Below, in pieces: positions 1-4,850 of a DNA stretch of 5,353 nucleotides; within the stretch, counting starts at the first letter, position 1; the number at the start of each line of letters is the position of its first letter. A program made the position numbers and the translations under genes. The notes below the pieces were generated by a model that saw only the letters and a program-made list of their open reading frames with translations, searched no databases and was not told where the DNA came from. Source of the stretch: Candidatus Aenigmatarchaeota archaeon (GTDB lineage Archaea; EX4484-52; GLR71); assembly GCA_023134675.1 (NCBI GenBank), contig JAGLUQ010000077.1, forward strand, positions 1 to 5,353, given 5' to 3'.

Positions 1-1
1 T

Positions 2-256
2 TTCAAAAATGCAGTCAAACAGTACAGGTCATCTTCAAACACACCTTCAACCAGGATTGCTGTCGAAGACATTCTTTCAAGCGAAGAAGATGAAAGAATA
101 GATATGCAGTATGCCATGCTTCGGCTTACGCCTCCTGAGATAAGAGAGATAGGCAAATATCAGAAAAAGGAAAAGGTTCCTGGAACAGAAGCAATCCAAT
201 CTGTCCTGAAAAAGAGAAAGACTTTGATGTCAGAAATAATTCTTAAAAATATTTGA
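2..256 (+). CDS. 3' end of an unrecognised protein (partial)
   Basis: An open frame enters from the left edge and runs 84 codons to a TGA at 254-256; the start lies outside the window. The visible part is hydrophilic and charged. A Ser/Thr-rich stretch (SSSNTPSTR) is followed by an acidic segment (SSEEDERID), then a likely helical region with TPPEIREIGKYQ, and a basic end (VLKKRKTLMSEIILKNI). There is no membrane segment and no Cys or His cluster. The amino-acid mix looks like real coding sequence rather than chance. I do not recognise the family, and the fragment is too short to assign a function. A T-rich stretch follows the stop, so the transcript probably ends there rather than running into the tbp gene. 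Confidence 0.6.
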   Translation, partial: FKNAVKQYRSSSNTPSTRIAVEDILSSEEDERIDMQYAMLRLTPPEIREIGKYQKKEKVPGTEAIQSVLKKRKTLMSEIILKNI

Positions 257-264
257 AAAACATT

Positions 265-283
265 ATTTGTCCTCTTTTGTTTT
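265..283 (+). terminator. T-rich tract after the partial upstream gene
   Basis: About 10 nt after the TGA at 254-256 the + strand becomes pyrimidine-rich, with runs of T broken by single C and G bases. Archaeal RNA polymerase often stops on such U-rich tracts without a hairpin, and none is obvious here. The placement fits termination of the upstream gene, but the runs are short (up to four T). Confidence 0.35.
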
Positions 284-325
284 AATCCTAGAAAACTTTC
301 TGCGATTGTAGGTTTTATACAACTT

Positions 326-457
326 TCACTTAAACAGACTTTCAATATCTCCGTTTCCAAGATCGACAAAATAGTTATACTGGTCTGTTATATTATCTTC
401 TTTTCTGGCATTGATACACCTATCTGCCTCATTTCGACAGCATTGTCCTAGAATTTG
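326..457 (-). pseudogene. Possible gene remnant or frameshifted small ORF, minus strand
   Basis: On the minus strand, 43 sense codons end in a TGA at 326-328 and are bounded upstream by a TGA at 458-460. The product is protein-like: it has a Cys/Arg/Glu-rich part (QCCRNEADRCINARKE) and ends YFVDLGNGDIESLFK. There is no ATG, GTG or TTG start in frame. An ATG at 462-464 lies just upstream in another frame and is stopped after 11 codons, so a single frameshift would join it to this frame. A palindromic TATA-like box at 492-501 is placed so that a minus-strand transcript could start a few bases before that ATG. This suggests a decayed small gene or the C-terminal remnant of a larger one. Chance is a real alternative at this length. 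Confidence 0.25.
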
Positions 458-491
458 TCACCATAGGGTATTTAATTTTTAGGCACCATAA

Positions 492-501
492 GTTTATAAA
501 C
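492..501. promoter_or_regulatory. Palindromic TATA-like box upstream of tbp
   Basis: GTTTATAAAC is a perfect 10-bp palindrome containing TTTATAAA, a good match to an archaeal TATA box. Read on +, it would start transcription near 523, giving a long tbp leader. Read on minus, it would start near 470, just before the minus-strand ATG at 462-464. Symmetric boxes leave direction to the flanking BRE, which I cannot call with confidence. It could be a second tbp promoter, a divergent promoter, or simply AT-rich spacer. Confidence 0.35.
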
Positions 502-526
502 ATTTCCATGCAATTAGAAACAAAGC

Positions 527-534
527 TTTATATA
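527..534 (+). promoter_or_regulatory. Probable TATA box of the tbp gene
   Basis: TTTATATA is preceded by a purine-rich segment (GAAACAAAGC) that could act as the BRE bound by TFB. Adding the usual 26-27 nt from the box centre puts the transcript start near 557. This leaves a leader of about 60 nt before the preferred ATG at 620 and includes the minicistron at 573-593. Since the gene encodes the protein that binds TATA boxes, feedback on this promoter is possible but is inference only. Confidence 0.5.
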
Positions 535-572
535 CTACTATTTGACAGCACTGGATTTTTGAGGAAAAAACG

Positions 573-593
573 ATGGATTTCTCGGGGGTTTGA
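573..593 (+). other. Six-codon leader minicistron before tbp
   Basis: An ATG at 573 opens a six-codon frame (MDFSGV) that stops at TGA 591-593, 26 nt before the tbp ATG. GAGG at 561-564 lies 8 nt ahead of this ATG, a normal Shine-Dalgarno spacing, and both would be inside the transcript predicted from the TATA box at 527-534. It could be a small upstream ORF that affects tbp translation. A frame this short with a four-base SD can also arise by chance. Confidence 0.25.
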
Positions 594-606
594 TTCATCA
601 CATTTT

Positions 607-611
607 GGAGG
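607..611 (+). promoter_or_regulatory. Ribosome binding site that decides the tbp start
   Basis: GGAGG sits 8 nt before the ATG at 620, ideal spacing for archaeal SD-led initiation. The longer reading from a TTG at 590 adds ten residues (starting with I-H-H), would place this SD inside the coding region, and has no comparable site in front. ATG 620 is therefore preferred. Confidence 0.75.
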
Positions 612-619
612 AATATGAT

Positions 620-1246
620 ATGGATAATAACATAGAGATTCACGATGTGGTCAATAACATAAAAGTTCACAATGTTGTCGCTTCCGGCGCTTTTGACAAA
701 AAGGTTCCGCTATCCCGCCTTTCTGCAGGGCTTAAGAGGACTGAGTACGAGCCGGAGCAGTTTCCCGGTCTTGTGTACCGGCTTGAAAATCCAAAAGCTG
801 CCGCCCTTATCTTCAATTCAGGCAAGATAGTCTGCACAGGGACAAAATCAGTTGACCAGGCTCACGAGGCTGTTGCAAACCTGCTTAAAGATATCCAGAA
901 GCTTGACATAGATGTCACAGACATCAATGACCTGACTATACAGAACATGGTGGCATCAACATGCTTCAACAAAGAGCTCAATCTCAACAAGATTGCTTTT
1001 GACCTTGAAGGCACAGAGTATGAGCCTGAGCAGTTCCCTGGACTTGTTTACAGGATGGAAAGTCCAAAAGTAGTCTTCCTTCTCTTCAAGTCAGGCAAAG
1101 TAATTTGCACAGGAGCCAAAAGCCATGATATGATAGAAAAAAGTGTAGAGCAGCTTAAGATTAATCTGGAAGAGATTAACATTGAACTTGGCGACGACGC
1201 ATTGTTAGATGACGATAAAGATGCTGCGCTTGAAAGGAAAGAATAG
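620..1246 (+). CDS. tbp: TATA-binding protein (TBP), archaeal general transcription factor
   Basis: TBP binds and bends promoter TATA boxes and, with TFB, recruits archaeal RNA polymerase. The 208-residue product has the saddle fold's two imperfect repeats, about residues 14-95 and 105-186. The family hallmark EYEPEQFPGLVYR occurs in both repeats (42-54 and 133-145), as does SGK(I/V)(V/I)CTG. The four phenylalanines that wedge into DNA in characterised TBPs are present (F48, F65, F139, F156), two per repeat and 91 residues apart. The protein ends in an acidic tail (residues 189-208, with DDALLDDDKD), common in archaeal TBPs; the length is slightly above the usual 180-200. The N-terminus contains a nine-residue tandem repeat (4-12 and 13-21). 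The ATG at 620 is chosen because of the GGAGG before it; a TTG at 590 would add ten unlikely residues. The gene appears monocistronic, with its own TATA box and a T9 tract after the stop. Confidence 0.97.
   Translation: MDNNIEIHDVVNNIKVHNVVASGAFDKKVPLSRLSAGLKRTEYEPEQFPGLVYRLENPKAAALIFNSGKIVCTGTKSVDQAHEAVANLLKDIQKLDIDVTDINDLTIQNMVASTCFNKELNLNKIAFDLEGTEYEPEQFPGLVYRMESPKVVFLLFKSGKVICTGAKSHDMIEKSVEQLKINLEEINIELGDDALLDDDKDAALERKE
629..682 (+). repeat. 27-bp tandem duplication at the N-terminus of TBP
   Basis: Two adjacent 9-codon units encode NIEIHDVVN and NIKVHNVVA. They share N, I, H and VV at the same positions, and several codons match as well. The second unit is the normal first strand of the TBP saddle; the first looks like an extra copy placed in front of it. 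The similarity may instead be chance between a short extension and a beta strand. Confidence 0.4.
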
Positions 1247-1264
1247 AAATATTGATAAATATTA

Positions 1265-1273
1265 TTTTTTTTT
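1265..1273 (+). terminator. T9 tract after tbp
   Basis: Nine consecutive T bases begin 18 nt after the tbp stop codon, followed by more T-rich sequence. This matches the U-tract type of archaeal terminator, which needs no hairpin. It sits just before the TATA box of the next gene, so the two genes look like separate transcription units. Confidence 0.6.
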
Positions 1274-1286
1274 ATCTTTTGATTCT

Positions 1287-1294
1287 TTTATAAA
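1287..1294 (+). promoter_or_regulatory. TATA box of the orphan gene, leaderless placement
   Basis: TTTATAAA is centred about 27 nt upstream of the ATG at 1318, so transcription would start at or within a base or two of the start codon. No Shine-Dalgarno sequence lies in the AT-only stretch before the ATG. Both observations point to a leaderless mRNA. Confidence 0.6.
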
Positions 1295-1317
1295 GTTAAA
1301 TAAATATAGTCAATTTT

Positions 1318-1740
1318 ATGTCTGATAATATAGTAAATATCTCTAAAGATAATAAAGAAATAAAGATTGAATTTTTTACCAATAAAAATATAGATGAACT
1401 TCCTTTTTGCGATATTATTGAAGAATTGAAATCATTTGGGAGAGGCGATGGTTATTCTTCCGTCCACAAACCATTCAAGATAGGCAGTTCATATGTATTC
1501 TCTAAAAATCCTGAAGAATATGCAGAACAACTCTACGATGATGCATGTAAGAATAAAACCGGCATTTATGTGACATTTAGTTCTGAATCTAAATCTAACT
1601 TAGGGACTTCATATGCTTTTGAAGTGATTAAATTCAAATCTGAAGATCCACATCATTGGTATATAGCTGCTTATTGTAAAAAAGATTGTAATATGCTTGA
1701 TGATCTGAATCTTTTGCTCGACCGTATTGTAGATCTTTAG
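1318..1740 (+). CDS. Orphan AT-rich protein of unknown function (140 aa)
   Basis: I do not recognise this protein. It is 140 residues, soluble, with no signal peptide or membrane segment, and appears to be mixed alpha/beta. Visible landmarks are an N-terminal strand (KEIKIEFF, 13-20), a helix (DIIEELKSF, 32-40), a Gly/Ser turn with FGRGDGYSSVHKPF (40-53), an acidic helix (NPEEYAEQLYDDACKN), strands around 82-88 and 98-107, then DPHHWYIAAYCKKDC (110-124) and a leucine-rich final helix. The four cysteines (31, 77, 120, 124) with H112 and H113 could bind metal, but they match no motif I know. Composition is striking: the first 120 bases after the ATG have 26 G or C (about 22%), well below mcm next door, and Lys is mostly AAA. 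It lies between two core genes but appears to have its own leaderless promoter. This suggests a recent insertion or fast-evolving accessory gene; the open frame, promoter and T9 tract support a real gene. Confidence 0.75.
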   Translation: MSDNIVNISKDNKEIKIEFFTNKNIDELPFCDIIEELKSFGRGDGYSSVHKPFKIGSSYVFSKNPEEYAEQLYDDACKNKTGIYVTFSSESKSNLGTSYAFEVIKFKSEDPHHWYIAAYCKKDCNMLDDLNLLLDRIVDL

Positions 1741-1770
1741 TTTATCAACCACCTCTAGTGCTCAACCAGA

Positions 1771-1778
1771 TTATTAAA
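1771..1778 (+). promoter_or_regulatory. Weak TATA-like box for the mcm operon
   Basis: TTATTAAA is centred about 29 nt before the mcm ATG at 1804, which would give a leaderless or nearly leaderless transcript. No Shine-Dalgarno sequence precedes the ATG, in keeping with that. A second AT-rich stretch (TATAATTATTAA, 1787-1798) is too close to the ATG to serve. The match is modest, and promotion from the gene before is also possible. Confidence 0.4.
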
Positions 1779-1803
1779 TGTTTCTGTATAATTATTAACT
1801 CCT

Positions 1804-3822
1804 ATGGACTACTCCGATGTATTGAAAAAATTTGAGATTTTTCTGACAGACGTCTGCTACAACCAGCTTCTGAAATCTGTGCAGGAATCAACAGCCCTTG
1901 TCATAGACTACGAAGCTCTTGAGCGCTTTGATCCTGAGCTGTTCGACTATTTTCTTGAGCACCCCGAAGAGTGCATGCAGGCCGTAGACGAGGCTATGTC
2001 AAACATAGACATAGGCGAAGAGGTGGAGAAAAAGATACCTCTGAGGATAAGAAACCTTCCCGATACCGAGATGATAATGATAAAGAACTTAAGAAGCACT
2101 CATCTCTCAAGATTCATAGGTGTGGAAGGTCTTATAAAACAGGCAAGCGAGGTAAGGCCTGAGATTACCTTTGCCAGATGGGAATGCCAGTCCTGCGGCG
2201 AGAAGATAGACATGCTCCAGGAAGAGCAGACACTTGAGAAGCCCTACATGTGCGAATGCGGCAACAAGAGAGGTTTCCAGCTTGTAAGCCGCAAAATGAT
2301 AGATGTCCAGCGAATCGTGACAGAGGAAAGTCCGGAATCCCTTGACGGCGGCCAGCAGGCAAGAAAGCTGGGCATATACCTGAAAAGCGATCTTGTAGAT
2401 CCGACCTTTCAGAAGAAAGTGGTCCCGGGAAACAAGGTCCTTGTGACAGGCATCTTAAATGATATGCCCATAAGGGTTGAGCGAGGCAAGGAAACAAAGA
2501 GGCGTGACATATTTATTGACTGCAACTATCTTGAGCCGATAGAGAAGGAGTTTGAAGATATAGAGATAACAGAAGATGATGAAAAACAGATAAAGAAGAT
2601 AGCGAAAGACAAGAAGATATTTGACATGCTAAAAAAATCGATTGCCCCATCAATTTTCGGCTATGATGACATAAAGCTTGCAATAGCATTCCAGCTTTTC
2701 AGCGGCGTCCAGAAAGTAAGGCCTGACGGCATGAAGACAAGGGGCGACATCCATATACTTCTTATAGGCGATCCCGGTGCGGCAAAGTCACAGATGCTGA
2801 AATACGTCTCATCTCTTGCCCCGAAAGGAAGATATGTCGTAGGAAAATCATCATCCGGCGCAGGATTGACAGCGGCGGCAGTAAAAGACGAGTTCACCGG
2901 TACCTGGGCTCTTGAGGCCGGCGCCCTTGTACTTGCCAACGGCGGCATGTGCGCGATAGATGAGATGGACAAGATGGACGCGACAGACAGGAGCTCAATG
3001 CATGAGGTCATGGAGCAGCAGACCGTTACAGTTAGCAAGGCAAGCATTCAGGCAACCCTGAGCGCAAGGACTATCATACTTGCAGCAGCCAACCCTAAGT
3101 ACGGAAGATTTGATCCATATACACCTATACCTGATCAGATAAACCTGCCCGATACCCTTATAAGCCGTTTTGATCTTATCTTCGCGATACGTGATATACC
3201 AAGCAGGGAGAAAGACACATCTCTTGCAGACCATATACTGAGACTTCATGAGAATCCTGAAGAAGAAAGTGTTCCTATGTCAGCAGAGATGCTCAGGAAA
3301 TATATAGCCTATGCAAGGACCAACTGCGCCCCAAAGCTTACCAAAGGCGCGATGGAAGTCATAAGAGAGTTCTATGTGAACATAAGGAATCAGAATCCTG
3401 AAGACGAGAAAGCGCCAATCCCCCTGACAGCAAGGCAGCTTGAAGCGCTTGTGAGGCTGGCGGAGGCGAGCGCAAAGATACGCCTTGCAGAGACAGTTAC
3501 AAAAGCTGATGCCACCCGTGGCATAGACCTTCTGACAAACTGCCTCAAGCAGGTAGGAATTGATCCTGAGACCGGCCAGTTTGACATAGACCGCCTCAGC
3601 TCAGGAGTGACATCAAGCAAGAGGAACCAGATCCTGGATATACTGAGGATCATAAAGGAGATGCAGGAGGAAAGTACTGATAAGCTTGTCAACCATGAGG
3701 ATCTCATAAGCAGGATTGAAGAGGAAGGTATGGACTCTGATAAGGTGAATCAGATAATAGATTCCTTAAGAAGGGACGGCGAACTTTTCGAGCCAAAGCC
3801 GGGATTCATAATAAAGGTGTAG
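1804..3822 (+). CDS. mcm: MCM replicative DNA helicase
   Basis: MCM forms the ring-shaped hexamer that unwinds DNA ahead of the archaeal replication fork using ATP. All expected parts appear in order in the 672 residues. There is a helical N-terminal A domain (about 1-95), then a zinc-binding and OB region with four cysteines (C128, C131, C150, C152). The AAA+ motor follows, with Walker A GDPGAAKS (322-329), Walker B AIDEMD (384-389, D386/E387), the presensor-1 hairpin with K412, sensor 1 N430, arginine finger R455 in LISRFD, and sensor 2 R544 in LTARQLE. A C-terminal winged helix spans about 605-672. Length is normal for archaeal MCM, and no intein interrupts the motor motifs. The second zinc pair is spaced C-x-C, tighter than the first pair (C-x2-C). 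The ATG at 1804 gives a normal N-terminus and lacks an SD, suggesting leaderless translation. The next gene starts 3 nt after the TAG, so the two are almost certainly co-transcribed. Confidence 0.97.
   Translation: MDYSDVLKKFEIFLTDVCYNQLLKSVQESTALVIDYEALERFDPELFDYFLEHPEECMQAVDEAMSNIDIGEEVEKKIPLRIRNLPDTEMIMIKNLRSTHLSRFIGVEGLIKQASEVRPEITFARWECQSCGEKIDMLQEEQTLEKPYMCECGNKRGFQLVSRKMIDVQRIVTEESPESLDGGQQARKLGIYLKSDLVDPTFQKKVVPGNKVLVTGILNDMPIRVERGKETKRRDIFIDCNYLEPIEKEFEDIEITEDDEKQIKKIAKDKKIFDMLKKSIAPSIFGYDDIKLAIAFQLFSGVQKVRPDGMKTRGDIHILLIGDPGAAKSQMLKYVSSLAPKGRYVVGKSSSGAGLTAAAVKDEFTGTWALEAGALVLANGGMCAIDEMDKMDATDRSSMHEVMEQQTVTVSKASIQATLSARTIILAAANPKYGRFDPYTPIPDQINLPDTLISRFDLIFAIRDIPSREKDTSLADHILRLHENPEEESVPMSAEMLRKYIAYARTNCAPKLTKGAMEVIREFYVNIRNQNPEDEKAPIPLTARQLEALVRLAEASAKIRLAETVTKADATRGIDLLTNCLKQVGIDPETGQFDIDRLSSGVTSSKRNQILDILRIIKEMQEESTDKLVNHEDLISRIEEEGMDSDKVNQIIDSLRRDGELFEPKPGFIIKV
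3816..3819 (+). promoter_or_regulatory. Ribosome binding site of the RPA-like gene inside the mcm end
   Basis: GGTG, preceded by AAA, lies in the last codons of mcm and 6 nt before the ATG at 3826, where a Shine-Dalgarno element should be. Ribosomes finishing mcm would release almost on top of this start, so translational coupling is likely. Confidence 0.5.
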
Positions 3823-3825
3823 GTA

Positions 3826-4611
3826 ATGCATGAAGCAAAGAGACACCCTGCATACAAGCTGGACATATCAGACATAACAGGCAACCCTTATGTCAAGACT
3901 GAGGCTGATCTTGAACCCAATTATATAGACATCGCAGGAAAGCTCAGGGTGATAAGGGTAAGAATACTCGCCAAAGTCACATTCAAGTATCTTTCTGACG
4001 ACGGCAACTACGCATCCATAACTCTTGGCGACGGAAAAAATTCCATAAGGGTAAAAGCCTGGCAGGACATAAGATGCCTCAAGGAAACAGAGAAAGATAA
4101 TCTTATAGACATCATCGCAAATGTAAGGGAATGGAACGGCGAAGTGTACCTTGTACCTGAAGTCCTGAGAAAGATAGACGACCCGGATCTTGAGACATTG
4201 CGGCGCCTTGAGATACAGAAGTTCAGGAAAGATATGGACCTTCCCGAAAAGGAAGATATCGAAAAAGAGATAGGTTCTGAAAATAAGACAGTGCCTGATG
4301 TCTCTGATGTAGTTGATGCTGATACTAAAGATACGAAAGATATTGACGATAAAGAGAAAGAAGACAAAGCCGAAACATTGAAAGAGGAAGCTCCTGCAAA
4401 TGAGGAAAAGAAACCGGAGAAAGAGGAAAAGAGCTTAAGAGTCCTTGTCCTTGAAATCATAGACAAGCTTGATGAGGGTGACGGTGCTGATTTTGAAGAT
4501 GTCCTGGGGTCTGTCAAAGGGCAGGAAAAAGAAGTAGAAGCAATAATCAATGATTTCCTGAGCGAAGGCACATGCTACGAGCCAAGAGCCGGAAAGATAA
4601 AGGTTCTATGA
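3826..4611 (+). CDS. RPA32-like single-strand DNA-binding protein (OB fold plus winged helix)
   Basis: The 261-residue product has three parts. The N-terminus (about 5-36, RHPAYKLDISDITGNPYV and following) leads into an OB fold (about 37-118) with the pattern typical of nucleic-acid-binding OB domains: ITLGDGKNSIRVKAW in the central strands and WNGEVYLVPEVLRKI at the end. A long charged linker rich in E, K and D follows (about 135-202) and is probably disordered. A winged helix closes the protein (about 203-261). This order matches the RPA32 subunit of replication protein A, whose winged helix recruits partners. Binding of single-stranded DNA at the fork is therefore the likely role, supported by its position 3 nt after mcm. 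The last residues, GTCYEPRAGKIKVL, resemble the end of MCM. No second OB fold or zinc finger is present, so it probably works with other RPA subunits encoded elsewhere. The gene overlaps the convergent SHOCT gene by 6 nt. Confidence 0.8.
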   Translation: MHEAKRHPAYKLDISDITGNPYVKTEADLEPNYIDIAGKLRVIRVRILAKVTFKYLSDDGNYASITLGDGKNSIRVKAWQDIRCLKETEKDNLIDIIANVREWNGEVYLVPEVLRKIDDPDLETLRRLEIQKFRKDMDLPEKEDIEKEIGSENKTVPDVSDVVDADTKDTKDIDDKEKEDKAETLKEEAPANEEKKPEKEEKSLRVLVLEIIDKLDEGDGADFEDVLGSVKGQEKEVEAIINDFLSEGTCYEPRAGKIKVL

Positions 4612-4809
4612 TTGTATAGTGTCTAATAATTGTTTGTACTCTTTTTTGTCTATGTCTCCCGATGCTAATCTTCTGTCAAGCATATCTTTGGCAGTATAGT
4701 TTTCTTTATTTTTTGAATCTTTTAAGACCCATATGATCAAAGCTATTGTTATTATGAAAAATAATATTTGTGAACCTATCATATATGTCATTCCATATCC
4801 ATAAACCAT
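4606..4809 (-). CDS. Small membrane protein with a C-terminal SHOCT domain
   Basis: The 67-residue protein has a short Tyr/Gly/Met-rich N-terminus (MVYGYGMTYM), one membrane segment (about 12-29, ILFFIITIALIIWVL), a lysine-rich junction, and a SHOCT domain (about 39-66, AKDMLDRRLASGDIDKKEYKQ). SHOCT is a short two-helix domain found at the ends of many membrane proteins. It is thought to help oligomerisation or protein contacts, and no enzymatic role is known. By the positive-inside rule the SHOCT part should face the cytoplasm. The start at 4809 is well supported by AGGAGGT 7 nt upstream. It lies 41 nt downstream of the secreted-protein gene on the same strand, so the two are probably one operon. 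Its stop codon lies inside the end of the convergent RPA-like gene. Confidence 0.85.
   Translation of the reverse strand: MVYGYGMTYMIGSQILFFIITIALIIWVLKDSKNKENYTAKDMLDRRLASGDIDKKEYKQLLDTIQS
4641..4647 (+). terminator. T6 tract after the mcm operon
   Basis: CTTTTTT occurs about 30 nt after the RPA-like stop codon and is the first clear U-tract on this strand. If used, the mcm transcript would end inside the antisense of the SHOCT gene, so the two convergent transcripts would overlap at their 3' ends. Confidence 0.35.
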
Positions 4810-4816
4810 TTCAATT

Positions 4817-4823
4817 ACCTCCT
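4817..4823 (-). promoter_or_regulatory. Strong ribosome binding site of the SHOCT gene
   Basis: On the minus strand AGGAGGT lies 7 nt before the ATG at 4809. It is a near-complete anti-16S match, fixes the start codon, and fits translation of an internal cistron in an operon. Confidence 0.8.
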
Positions 4824-4826
4824 TTT

Positions 4827-4840
4827 AAAAAATAAAAAAG
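4827..4840 (-). terminator. T-rich tract between the secreted-protein and SHOCT genes
   Basis: Read on the minus strand, this is CTTTTTTATTTTTT, between the stop of the secreted-protein gene and the SD of the SHOCT gene. It could cause partial termination and lower SHOCT expression relative to the upstream gene. I see no separate TATA box for the SHOCT gene in the 41-nt gap, so full termination here would leave it poorly expressed. Confidence 0.35.
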
Positions 4841-4850
4841 AAAGGTGAAA

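Noticed and set aside
160..369. 69-codon open frame on the minus strand across the end of the upstream gene
   Set aside because: It lies partly antisense to a more convincing + strand frame, has no SD or recognisable motif, and ends in a Phe-rich string typical of reading A-rich coding sequence backwards.
590..619. TTG at 590 as the tbp start, adding ten residues
   Set aside because: The GGAGG at 607-611 is placed for the ATG at 620, the extra residues are unlike TBP N-termini, and no SD precedes the TTG.
2165..3707. Several 84-128 codon open frames antisense to mcm
   Set aside because: They are shadows of the mcm codons: their Ser/Ala/Arg/Cys-rich composition follows from the sense strand, and mcm is certain from its motifs.
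1804..3822. Possible intein in MCM, a frequent insertion site in archaea
   Set aside because: Walker A, Walker B, sensor 1 and arginine finger follow one another at normal spacing, and the length is that of an uninterrupted MCM.
4008..4571. 187-codon minus-strand frame antisense to the RPA-like gene
   Set aside because: It is very rich in Ser and Phe because it is the reverse of the Glu/Lys/Asp linker. It has no domain and no SD.
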